64,000 nt of DNA from Bathymodiolus brooksi. Its lineage: Eukaryota > Mollusca > Bivalvia > Mytilida > Modiolidae. Below are positions 32,990 through 42,702 of this stretch, one piece after another. The notes under the pieces are model-generated. The model made no database searches and was not told the origin of the DNA. It saw only the letters and a program-made list of their open reading frames with translations. The stretch covers positions 56,640,203 through 56,704,202 of the forward strand of contig OY804586.1 in assembly GCA_963680875.1 (NCBI GenBank), given 5' to 3'. How positions within the stretch are numbered: position 1 is the first letter of the stretch; every line of letters starts with the position of its first letter. The position numbers and the translations under genes were made by a program.

Positions 32990-33065
32990 TCATCCCACTT
33001 GGACACATTATACTGATTCAGAGCCAACCAGTCTTTGCTCTTTCTCCTTAATGCTGCGTACTTAA
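32990..33065 (-). repeat. SINE type 2, 3' part only
   Basis: The reverse complement reads GCAGCATTAAGGAGAAAGAG, CAAAGACTGGTTGGCTC and TATAATGTGTCCAAGTGGGA, matching the 3' half of the copy at 1552-1716. Confidence 0.6.
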
Positions 33066-33671
33066 AGTTTTTGGTGAAATAAACATCTTCAAAAATATTC
33101 TTGATATGTTTACATTCCCTAAAAACTAAACCATTCGTGTATGTTTGAGGACGAATATCGCGATCATCTGTGATTAAGAACAGAAAATCATTCCATCTCA
33201 TACGTGTTTTTCAAGACAATGGCGGTTAATTAACTTTCGGATGCACCGTTCCGATGATTGCCGATCATGAAATTTCATCACCAACGTAAACAACGATGGA
33301 TGCTGAGGTGAGCACATGCATCATTCTGGTTTTGAACGAAGTTAAATTTCTTGCATTTCTTGCCTTGCAAAGAAATTCTTTCATGTATGTTTTGCCTTAA
33401 AGATTATCAACTGCAATGAATTTCATTCTGACTTAATCAGTTTATTCGAAAAACTGGACAAAAAAATTGAAATCGATAATAATGAATGACACGGGGCCCC
33501 ATTTGGGGAAATCGAAACAGAACCATAATGACATTTACACCCTTAAATTTTGTCTCTGATAAATTTCAGTACCTGTGTCCTGAACTTTCGGTTTGGTTAC
33601 CGATGTAAACAAAAACAATAACAATTCCTTTTTCATCCAGCTGTGTTCAGTCTGCTCATTGTAAATACATC

Positions 33672-34816
33672 ATGCATATTGCTTGGAAATGCATATTTTA
33701 TTACACATTGTGCCAAACATTCCTAACATTAGAATCGCCAATCAGTGAAAAGAGTGACCATAGATATGATTATCTACATAAGGGGTACATACCATGCACG
33801 AGCACAACACGTATATCAACTATGGCATCAAGTTTTTATTGGTTAAGACATGGCATTAATGTAAAAATGCACAACATACCAAAAACTACAAAGAGATCAT
33901 TATTACTCCTGCTCATAATTGGTTGTGTTGAGACCAACCCAGGTCCATGGAAAATCAAATACCCATGTGGCATATGCTCGAAGGCAGTCATATGGGGTCA
34001 AGAGGCTCTCACATGTGACAACTGCGACCAATGGTATCACACAGAATGTACGGGGATGTCATCTTCCAGGTATGAAACACTGGCACAACCAAATGTCACC
34101 TGGTTTTCCTCAAACTGTGATATGCCGAATCATTCAACTGTTGTATATGAATCAACAATGTCAATGTCTAATTCCTTCGAATGTCTATCAGACATGAATG
34201 AAAGATCAAGGTCAGTAAACTCTTCCAACGATCTGTCAATGTCGTCAATTGGAAGCCCCACAGCTGCTTCCTCTCCAAAATGTAAACAACGTAATCCAGT
34301 AAATCCAGATTTAAGCATGCTCAGAACATTAACTATAAATTTCCAAAGCATCAAAAACAAGGTGCCTGACTTACATGCACTAATAGACTCTGCTCAACCA
34401 CATGTCATAATTGGAATGGAAACATGACTCACTAAGGACATGCATTCATCTGTATTTTTTCCAAATGAGTATGAAGTGTACAGACGAGATAGACCTAACG
34501 ACCCACATGGAGTGGTATTAATTGCTGTAAATCAAACACTCACAAGCTCAATTGTTTTTACTGGTAATAATACTGAATTTGTAAGTATTAAGATAAACTT
34601 GAAACATGGCAAATCAGCTATCATATGTGCAGCATATAGACCACCAAACTGAACAGATGATGAGTATACGAACTCACTTATCAATGACATAACAAGCGTT
34701 AGGTCAGCTCACAAGAATGCTTACTTTTTACTTGGAGGTGATTTCAACTTACCCGGCCTCGCAGACGTCTTGTCGCCAGAACAATCCCTGCAAGGGTTAC
34801 CAATAAGTTTTGTCAA
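33672..34816 (+). pseudogene. CR1/Jockey-like LINE, 2A motif, PHD-like finger and endonuclease start
   Basis: Open from 33672; the likely start is ATG 33822 (MASSFYWLRH). A leucine run then GCVETNPGP (33921-33947) matches the 2A family D-(V/I)-E-x-N-P-G-P except that the first position is C. Then a PHD-like finger: CGIC, CDNCDQWYHTEC, and W-F-S-S-N-C, where the penultimate cysteine is serine. The endonuclease starts LRTLTINFQSIKNKVPDL. TGA at 34426-34428 replaces a tryptophan in GMET(W)LTKD, a second TGA lies at 34652-34654 after AAYRPPN, and a frameshift falls at about 34760-34790 after GGDFNLPG. Same strand and order as 34817-37165. Confidence 0.8.
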
Positions 34817-37165
34817 ATGCAAGATGATTTATCATTAGAGCAGTTAGTAAGCTTCCCCACTAGGGGAGAGAAAACACTAGATCTTGTTTTCACGACACAT
34901 CCATCACTAGTAGACAAATGCAAACCGCTTCCGTCCATAGGTAAAAGTGATCATGACATAGTACTTGTTGACCTTTGCATATCACCAACAATTGCCAAAA
35001 TGCAGCAAAGGAAAATGTTTATGTGGAAAAAAGCAAACAACAATGCCATCAGAACAAAAATCAGAGAACTGACAACCAATATGATAGAGATGGCCAGGAA
35101 AGGGACAACAGTAAACGAATTGTGGACAATATTCAAAGAAACACTCTGTACAATCATAAACTCAAATGTTCCAACGAAGCTCAGCAGGAGCCGACACTCC
35201 AATCCATGGATGAACACCACTCTTAAAAGAATGATCCATAGAAGGCAAAGGGCATACAATAAAGCTCGGTCATCACAACATCACAAAGACTGGGATCGCT
35301 ACAAACACATGAAAACAGCAACACAACGAGAGTTACGAAACGCCCATGACAAGTACATCGATGACATCTTGCTTGGTGACATACACAATGAACCAAAGAG
35401 ATTTTGGTCATACCTGAAAGGGAAGCGACAGGACTCGCAAGGGGTAGCACCATTAAGGAAGACAGACGGATTCCTACACAATGACGCACCAACAAAGGCA
35501 GAAATACTGAACCAACAATTTCATTCAGTGTACACCAAAGAAGACGCTTCCAATATACCAGACATGGGTAACAGCCCATATCAAGACATGCAAGACTTAA
35601 ACATATCTGAAGAAGGTGTAAGAAAGTTGTTCAAGAACATCAAGGTACATAAAGCAAGTGTAAGAAAGTTGTTCAAGAACATCAAGGTACATAAAGCAAC
35701 AGGCCCCGATGAAATACCAGCTAAAGTCCTCCACGATTTTGCAGATGAACTATCATCAATACTCCGATGCATATTCCAACTTTCGCTCGACAGTGGAACC
35801 ATCCCTAATGACTGGCGGGCTGCATCCATAGTTCCAGTTTCCAAAAAGGGAGACAAACACCTGGCTTCAAACTACCGTCCAATCTCTCTAACTTCAATCA
35901 CATGTAAACTAATGGAACATATTATACATAGCCAAGGAATGGACCATCTAGATGAGCACTCCATATTATGTGATAACCAGCATGGCTTTCGCTCAAAACG
36001 ATCGTGTGAAACACAGCTCGTCATCACAATTGAGGAAATAGCCCGAAAACTAGCGAATGGAGAGCAAGTTGACATAATACTCCTAGATTTTTCGAAAGCG
36101 TTCGATAAGGTACCACACAGACGTTTACTACACAAGCTCAGGTATTATGGAATCCGGAATAACACCTTTTTATGGATCCAAGACTTCCTAAGCCATCGAA
36201 CGCAAGAAGTACAACTAGAGGGCCATAAATCGACCACCGCTGATGTGCTATCTGGAGTGCCACAAGGCACGGTACTGGGGCCTTTGCTCTTCTTACTATT
36301 CATCAACGATCTACCAGAGTCAACTGAAACCGATGCCAGACTATTTGCAGATGACTGCCTGTTGTTTCGTCCAATACGAAATAATAGGGATACACAGATC
36401 CTGCAGAACGACCTCAACTCAATGGAAGAATGGGAGAATAGATGGCAGATGGCCTTCCATCCAGAAAAGTGTGTGGTGATACGAGTCTCCAACAAGCGTA
36501 AACCTATCAACGCTCGGTATACCATTCACGGACACATGCTCCAAGAAGTCGACTCCAGTAAATATCTTGGAGTTATCATCAGTAAAGACCTACGATGGGA
36601 TGATCACATCAACACCATCACTGTTAAGGCCAATAGAACACTGGGTTTCCTAAGACATAATATGAGAGGTTGCAAATCTTCAACCAGAGCAGCAGCATAT
36701 CAAAGACTAGTAAGACCAACCTTGGAATATGCCTGCTCAACATGGGACTCAGGAAACATCCAACAAGTTGAGAAAGTACAAAAACGGGCAGCCAGATTTG
36801 CAACCAGGAATTACCACGACCGACATCCTGGTAGCGTGACACAGATGGTGCAACAACTACAATGGGAAACTCTGCAGGTTAGAAGAGTAAAGATCAGATT
36901 AGTCCTCTTGTATAAGATCCAACAAGGACTAGTGGCTATCCCTGCAGAGACTTACTTAGTGCCTGGTGATACCAGAACCAGAGGAGAGCACAAGTTTCGT
37001 CCCCCAAACGTGAGGAAAGACATTTACAAATATTCATTCTTCCCACGAACCATTGGTGACTGGAACAGACTACCTCCACACGTCGCCCGTGCCACCTCAC
37101 TAGAAGGTTTCAAGAACCAGCTGAACACACTCACAGGGTACCAGCTGGGAGTCCAGACTATGTAA
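34817..37165 (+). CDS. CR1/Jockey-like LINE: endonuclease end and reverse transcriptase
   Basis: 782 codons open throughout. Residues 1-55 finish the APE endonuclease (SFPTRGEKTLDLVF and KSDHDIVLVDL, the SDH box). The reverse transcriptase runs from about residue 260: TGPDEIPAKVL, NYRPISLTSITCKLMEHII, LLDFSKAFDKVPH, SGVPQGTVLGPLLFLLFIND and the catalytic FADDCLLF at about residue 510. The C-terminal part has KYLGVIISKDLRWDDHI and FPRTIGDWNRLPPHV. It copies element RNA into DNA at a nicked target. An exact in-frame 42-bp duplication adds 14 residues before TGPDE. The frame is intact but its N-terminal half is broken, so autonomous activity is unlikely. Antisense frames in it are by-products. 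Confidence 0.9.
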   Translation: MQDDLSLEQLVSFPTRGEKTLDLVFTTHPSLVDKCKPLPSIGKSDHDIVLVDLCISPTIAKMQQRKMFMWKKANNNAIRTKIRELTTNMIEMARKGTTVNELWTIFKETLCTIINSNVPTKLSRSRHSNPWMNTTLKRMIHRRQRAYNKARSSQHHKDWDRYKHMKTATQRELRNAHDKYIDDILLGDIHNEPKRFWSYLKGKRQDSQGVAPLRKTDGFLHNDAPTKAEILNQQFHSVYTKEDASNIPDMGNSPYQDMQDLNISEEGVRKLFKNIKVHKASVRKLFKNIKVHKATGPDEIPAKVLHDFADELSSILRCIFQLSLDSGTIPNDWRAASIVPVSKKGDKHLASNYRPISLTSITCKLMEHIIHSQGMDHLDEHSILCDNQHGFRSKRSCETQLVITIEEIARKLANGEQVDIILLDFSKAFDKVPHRRLLHKLRYYGIRNNTFLWIQDFLSHRTQEVQLEGHKSTTADVLSGVPQGTVLGPLLFLLFINDLPESTETDARLFADDCLLFRPIRNNRDTQILQNDLNSMEEWENRWQMAFHPEKCVVIRVSNKRKPINARYTIHGHMLQEVDSSKYLGVIISKDLRWDDHINTITVKANRTLGFLRHNMRGCKSSTRAAAYQRLVRPTLEYACSTWDSGNIQQVEKVQKRAARFATRNYHDRHPGSVTQMVQQLQWETLQVRRVKIRLVLLYKIQQGLVAIPAETYLVPGDTRTRGEHKFRPPNVRKDIYKYSFFPRTIGDWNRLPPHVARATSLEGFKNQLNTLTGYQLGVQTM

Positions 37166-37296
37166 ATATACAGCAGTCACGTTTTTGTTTTAATTGTACA
37201 TAGCACTCTATGAGTTTTTAGTCTTTCCCGCAGCATGCACCTGAGTATAACGCTCTATGAAGAGTCATCTCAGTATCTGGAAGAAGAAGAAGAACC
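37166..37296 (+). mobile_element. LINE 3' untranslated region with GAA-repeat tail
   Basis: After the TAA, a short region with AGCACTCTATGAG and AACGCTCTATGAAGAGTC boxes ends in GGAAGAAGAAGAAGAACC (37278-37295). A short tandem tail of this kind is usual for CR1/Jockey-group elements and marks the 3' end. Confidence 0.65.
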
Positions 37297-37549
37297 AAGA
37301 AATCTCAGAATTTAAAAAAACCTCGTCGGAACTAACGTATCGCATGTACAAACTGTGTAAATTATTATTTGTATGTACATTTCAAAACCATTACGATGAA
37401 AACATTTGGAGTTCAATGTCAGAAAAAAAAAGTAAAAAATCAACAAGGAAAAAAAGGCCAAAAATACGATTATTTTGTCCATAATTTGTCACCGTTATTT
37501 TGACACCAACCATTTCATAACTTGGTTCGTTTATTTCCTGGTTTATTTT

Positions 37550-37770
37550 GGGGACAACCATTTGATTCCGCGGAAGGGGGGGGGGGGGGGGGGGGGGGGG
37601 GTCTGGTTGTTAATAAAATAAGTAATCTGGCAACCCAAAGTTGGAAAAAAATTCTGGCCTTTGCTCAATAGAAAATAAAAAAAATATTCTGGCCTGAACT
37701 GAGTAGTATTCATTTTTAATATAAAAAAAACAATGTTTTAACATAACTACAAGTTGCGCATGCAGTGCCC
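37550..37770. mobile_element. truncated MITE-like repeat with long G run
   Basis: GGGGACAACCATTTGATTCC at 37550-37569 resembles the end of the TAA-type MITEs (GGGACCGACCATTTAACTTG) and is followed by a 26-G run (37576-37601). Inside are repeats of AAAAAATATTCTGGCC. No matching right end was found. Confidence 0.35.
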
Positions 37771-38227
37771 CCTTACTGGGCCCCGAGAAATTTGCTGAAT
37801 TATACACATAATGCCGCTAAAAGACATTTACGGCGGTTTAGATCATAGATGGTGATATATGTTTATTTTCCATGTAAAGAGATCCTTGTTTAACATTTCG
37901 CTGAGGGAAAATTATTTTTAATCGTGGATTGAATGGAAAATAATGGAATGTAAATCGAAGCGAAAATGATGTTACCTGTCAAGACTATAACGGAGCATGC
38001 ACACAATCTCTACCGAATGAGTTCAAATCTGAGGTCAATAGCATATGATTTGCATTATTGTCCTGGTAGCAAGAATTATCGAAGACAATAAAATGACGTT
38101 TTCTCCTGAATTATACATCATAGCTCTCAGAAAGTGAATGGTTTATGTTCTTTATATATTTAATCTTTACATATATCAGAAATTTTTAGAAAACTGAAAA
38201 TAATGATTTTGGCATTTCATATTACTT

Positions 38228-38325
38228 TAACAGAGAAGCAAAAAATACCAATTTTATAGTCTTTGGTCTGACCCGACCGGAGCACGAACCCATGAGCACT
38301 CGCACGCTCACCTTTACGCCGCTGT
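38228..38325 (-). repeat. SINE type 2, 5' part only
   Basis: Minus-strand reading: GGCGTAAAGGTGAGCGTGCG, then a B-box region CATGGGTTCGTGCTCCGG and GTCGGGTCAGACCAAAGACT, ATAAAATTGGTATTT. The end matches the start of the 1552-1716 copy. It shows the tRNA-like head of that family. Confidence 0.6.
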
Positions 38326-38759
38326 CTAATTGTAGATATTGCTGTTTTGTGATTCTAAGTTTAATGCAATCAATATGTGACACTTAAATAAAATAAATTT
38401 ATTATTTAAAAAAAAAATCAATATTTTATTGTCGGTCCTGGAAAATCTAGTTCGGTCCTGTAATTCCTCACAGTTCACAGGACCGAATGTCCTGTGGATT
38501 CAAATTCCTAATTTCCTTGACTGGGACACCCTCCCTCGTTCATATTCGTTAGCCAATGGATACGACCCCCTCACCCCCTCTTCTTCACTTTATGTGGTGT
38601 TAGCTTACAAATTCGTAATTCACGTACACAGCCATAAGTAATTATAATACGATTTTCAGCCAATCGGCAAAAGTCATTAATTTCACCTCATGCCAAAATA
38701 TGTACACAGTTAACTGAAAGCACTAAGCATATGCCAAAAACATCTTGTGTATTTTTTGA

Positions 38760-40180
38760 AGTTCCTAATGGGATGTTTTATATTTTGGAAGTTCTTCATG
38801 TGATTTTTTGCATTTTTGGAAGAAATTCACAGGATGTTGTGCAATTTTTTAAATTCTTCATAGGATTTTTGGAAGTTCTTTATGGGATTTTGTGCATTTT
38901 TGGAAGTTCCTCATGGGATTGTTTTAAATTTGGAAGTTCGTTATGAGATTTTGTGCATTTTTGGAAGTTCCTCGTTGGATTTTGTGCACTTTTGGAAGTT
39001 CCTCGTGGGATTTTGTACATTTTTGGAAGTTCTGTGTGATTTTGTGCCTTTTTGGAAGTTCCTCATGGGATTTTGTGCATTTTCGGAAGATCCTGGTGGG
39101 ATTTTGTGCATATTTGGAAGTTCCTCATGGGATTTTGTGCATTTTTGGAAGTTCCTTCTGGGATTGTGTGCATTTTCGGAAGATCCTGGTGGGATTTTGT
39201 GCATTTTTGGAAGTTCCTCGTAGGATTGTGCATATTTGAGAGTTCCTCATGGGATTGTGTATATTTTGGAAGTTCCTCATGGGATTTTGTGCATTTTTGG
39301 AAGTTCTATGTGTGATTTTGTGCCTTTTTGGAAGTTCCTCATGGGATTTTTTGCATTTTCGGAAGATCCTGGTGGGATTTTGTGCATATTTGGAAGTTCC
39401 TCATGGGATTTTGTGCATTTTTGGAAGTTCCTTCTGGGATTGTGTCCATTATTCGAAGTCAATCATGGGATTTTGTGCATTTTCGGAAGATCCTGGTGGG
39501 ATTTTGTGCATATTTGGAAGTTCCTCATGGGATTTTGTGCATTTTTGGAAGTTCCTTCTGGGATTGTGTGCATTTTCGGAAGATCCTGGTGGGATTTTGT
39601 GCATTTTTGGAAGTTCCTCGTAGGATTGTGCATATTTGAGAGTTCCTCATGGGATTGTGTATATTTTGGAAGTTCCTCATGGGATTTTGTGCATTTTTGG
39701 AAGTTCTATGTGTGATTTTGTGCCTTTTTGGAAGTTCCTCATGGGATTTTTTGCATTTTCGGAAGATCCTGGTGGGATTTTGTGCATATTTGGAAGTTCC
39801 TCATGGGATTTTGTGCATTTTTGGAAGTTCCTTCTGGGATTGTGTCCATTATTCGAAGTCAATCATGGGATTTTGTGCATTTTCGGAAGATCCTGGTGGG
39901 ATTTTGTGCATATTTGGAAGTTCCTCATGGGATTTTGTGCATTTTTGGAAGTTCCTTCTGGGATTGTGTGCATTTTCGGAAGATCCTGGTGGGATTTTGT
40001 GCATTTTTGGAAGTTCCTCGTAGGATTGTGCATATTTGAGAGTTCCTCATGGGATTGTGTATATTTTGGAAGTTCCTCATGGGATTTTGTGCATTTTCGA
40101 AAGATCCTCGTGGGATTTTGTGCATATTTGGAAGTTCCTCGTGGGATTTTGTGCATTTTTGGAATTTCCTCATGGCAAAG
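38760..40180. repeat. 31-bp minisatellite with 400-bp higher-order repeat
   Basis: About 45 copies of a unit like TTCCTCATGGGATTTTGTGC ATTTTTGGAAG (31 bp), diverged on the left and homogeneous on the right. The block 39236-39635 is repeated at 39636-40035 with a 400-bp shift, and a third partial copy follows. The unit has no stops in several frames, so frames of up to 204 codons appear on both strands. Because 31 is not a multiple of 3, each frame rotates through all three readings of the unit; these are not proteins. Confidence 0.93.
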
Positions 40181-40659
40181 CATACACGTGTTCATTTCAT
40201 CCTTTCACTTTTTGTCTACAAAATATGTGTTTTTGCAACATGCATGCTGATTGATTGCAGCTATCGCTGGCTGCAAAACGTCATTCTTTAATCACGAATA
40301 TCCGGGTAACACGACCTAGGTTGATGCGGAGGAGGCGGATTGTAACATTTGTCTGGTGAAGATGTCCCTCATTAGGACTAAGCCAGATCATTTTTATGAT
40401 ATGATATGATTTTTTACAAATGTTTTATCTTAAAAATTTCTACTGCAAGTAAGCTTTGGTTAGGGTGAACTATTGATGATAGTACTATCTTGAGGACATT
40501 ATGAACATTTTTTTAAACATTCGTAGATAGGACTATATGAACAAATACAAATACCTAATTGTTATGCTTTTTTTTAAATAGTACATACCATAAAATGTGC
40601 AAACCTATTTATATTGATTTTTTCCCTATTTGAAAATGCAGCTAAATATAAACAGTTAT

Positions 40660-40880
40660 TCCACCCGGAAAATCAAGGGGCATATCTCCAAAACGGATAA
40701 AGCGGTAAAGACAGAAATAAAATTTGACATTCCTATTATGATTACTGACCTGGTTTATACATTTCAAATGATTTGCTAAGGGGGAACATCAGTTATTGAG
40801 CGGAAAATGTGTAAGGGACGTACAGACATACATACTGAAATGGGTAAAACTAATTGTCTCCAGCTTCTGGGATGGGCATA
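40660..40880 (+). repeat. dispersed repeat fragment with ACGTACAGACATAC tail
   Basis: GGGGCATATCTCCAAAACGG, ATTTGACATTCCTATTATGA and GGGACGTACAGACATACATA followed by ATTGTCTCCAGCTTCTGGGA have the layout of the stem-loop-tailed repeats elsewhere in the window, in degenerate form. Confidence 0.4.
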
Positions 40881-41486
40881 ATTACATACATCATCACCGA
40901 TAAGCTATGTTTTTGAAAGAACTAGTTAATTCACATTCTAAGTTCCAGTTAGTGTCCATAGCAACAACTGATGGAAACTCCAATCGGTATGATTTTAACT
41001 TGAGCAAGCATCGGCGCTGGTCACTGGGTCAGTATAATATTATTATTATCAAATAATCAGTGCAGTTTCGTTAAGGAAATCTGACTTATCAAATATTAAA
41101 ATGAATGTACCTTTTCCAAAGGAACATATAGACCAAATAACATCAAATTGATCCAGATGTAGTGTTCATAGAAAGAAGATTGCCACAGTTAACTGCTGGG
41201 GAGGGACCGGTTCACACTCTTTTAGGGTATATATGATCATTTTCAAAGACCCTATTGTGATTATGAAATGTAGAATGACAAGCAGAACGCTGTTCCTTTA
41301 TTTTAATTTGTATCTAAGTCAAAAAGTGGATAGTATCCCATGTTCATTTACATCCACATTCTTTCTTACCAGACATATATTACAAAATATTCCTTTAAAG
41401 CATGCTTTGATTATAATATTGTAACCAAAAGGATCTCAGTTTTCGTATTTAATGCTATATTTGTGTTTTATATTGATCTTACTTAC

Positions 41487-41795
41487 TTTCTCTAAAGACA
41501 TCGCCATGAAGCAAATATTTCGGTGTTGACAGGTCAAATCCATAAATACAGCGATAAGTAACATTTAAGTCTGCTTCAGAGAGATTGCGGATGACAACAC
41601 CAAACCCATCTTTATTATGTGTTCCATGGTATTTCATTTTGGGTTCATTTGAAAATGTTTTTACATCTATAATTATCGACTTAGATCCGACAGACCATCC
41701 TGCCGGCTCACTGCAGCAGTTATCAACGGGACAAAACAATGTCAAATTCTGTCCATAAGCAGTTACCTTTTCTTTAACAACCCACTGAAGTTCAC
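41487..41795 (-). CDS. immunoglobulin-domain exon (exon 2 of receptor gene)
   Basis: Minus strand: acceptor TTTTATTCAG|GTGAA and donor AGAAA|GTAAGT enclose 309 nt, phase 1 in and 1 out, the usual phase of Ig-domain exons. The reading starts ELQWVVKEKVTAYGQNLTLF, then C, a PAGW tryptophan, VVIRNLSEADLNVTYRC (the Y-x-C of strand F) and IYGFDLSTPKYLL. This is a single V-like or I-like Ig fold with the B- and F-strand cysteines and core tryptophan in place, plus an extra CC pair before PAGW and N-glycosylation sites (NLT, NLS, NVT). Joined to exon 1 at 45009 it forms a signal peptide followed by an Ig domain with an exact shared glycine codon. Likely a cell-surface or secreted recognition protein; ligand unknown. 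Confidence 0.82.
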
Positions 41796-42315
41796 CTGAA
41801 TAAAACAAAATAAACAACGATGCAATACAATTATTGAATGATTGATACTGATACTATTGGGCTTTGTCAAATCATGCAAGAAACATTATTCAACGAGACC
41901 GTAGGCCAAGGAGAAGGTTGCATTTCTTGGGTTGATATATCTTTTGATTATAGCAGTATAATATTTTGTGTAGAAGGTAACATAAAGCTAAAGCACAATG
42001 TTCCCTGATATTTTCACCAGGGCAATATCGCTTCAAATCATAACGTCATTGATGTGTTAAGATGGTGATTTCGTCATTTTATGTTTTTAAAGTTATGCTT
42101 TACAAATAAGAATATTGATTAATAGCATCATCCCTTGCAGAAAATTAATTGCACCTACAAGATCATGCAATTCTGCTTTAAAGAATATTCATCATTATTA
42201 TACTTGGTGTAAGTATCTGCAGTGATATTTGGTACTGTAATATTTTGTCATATTACCTAGGTAATATTTTGGCATATTACCTGGACAATTAGACACTTAG
42301 TATAATAATGATATT

Positions 42316-42446
42316 AATGTGGTCTTGTCCAGGTAATATGCCAAAATATTACCCAGGTCTGAGAGACATATTATCCTCCCCTTCGGTCAGATATGTCTCT
42401 CAGATCTGGGTAATATTTTGGCATATTACCTGGACAAGACCACATT
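42316..42446. repeat. long hairpin, 56-bp arms
   Basis: Left arm 42316-42371 and right arm 42391-42446 are reverse complements at 55 of 56 positions (the mismatch is G at 42357). They are separated by 19 nt that include CCTCCCCTTCGGTC. The arms contain GTCCAGGTAATATGCCAAAA. A partial third arm lies at about 42250-42288. It lies in the intron between the signal-peptide and Ig exons. Probably a fold-back transposon copy. Confidence 0.9.
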
Positions 42447-42702
42447 ATCATATAAATATTCGTGCAATAGCCCTATGATATTAACTGAAATTAAAAAATA
42501 AATAATTGTGTTATTGAAAAAACAAAATTTTCAAAATATTTCTGTTGTACATGCTATTTATTTCATTTTAGTTTACTATACCAGATTGAAAGAATAGATA
42601 ATAATATAATCTACAAAAAATCTTAATCAACACAACACACATGTATTTTGAATGATAAACGATCATGAAATGCATTTTAACTAATAATTATAAAGCTGTA
42701 TT

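Noticed and set aside
34951..36842. Antisense and out-of-frame frames of 60-126 codons
   Set aside because: They overlap the intact reverse transcriptase frame on the plus strand and have no domain of their own.
38882..40291. Several long overlapping reading frames on both strands (up to 204 codons)
   Set aside because: They follow a stop-free 31-bp tandem repeat and rotate through its three frames; no start context, splice sites or domain.
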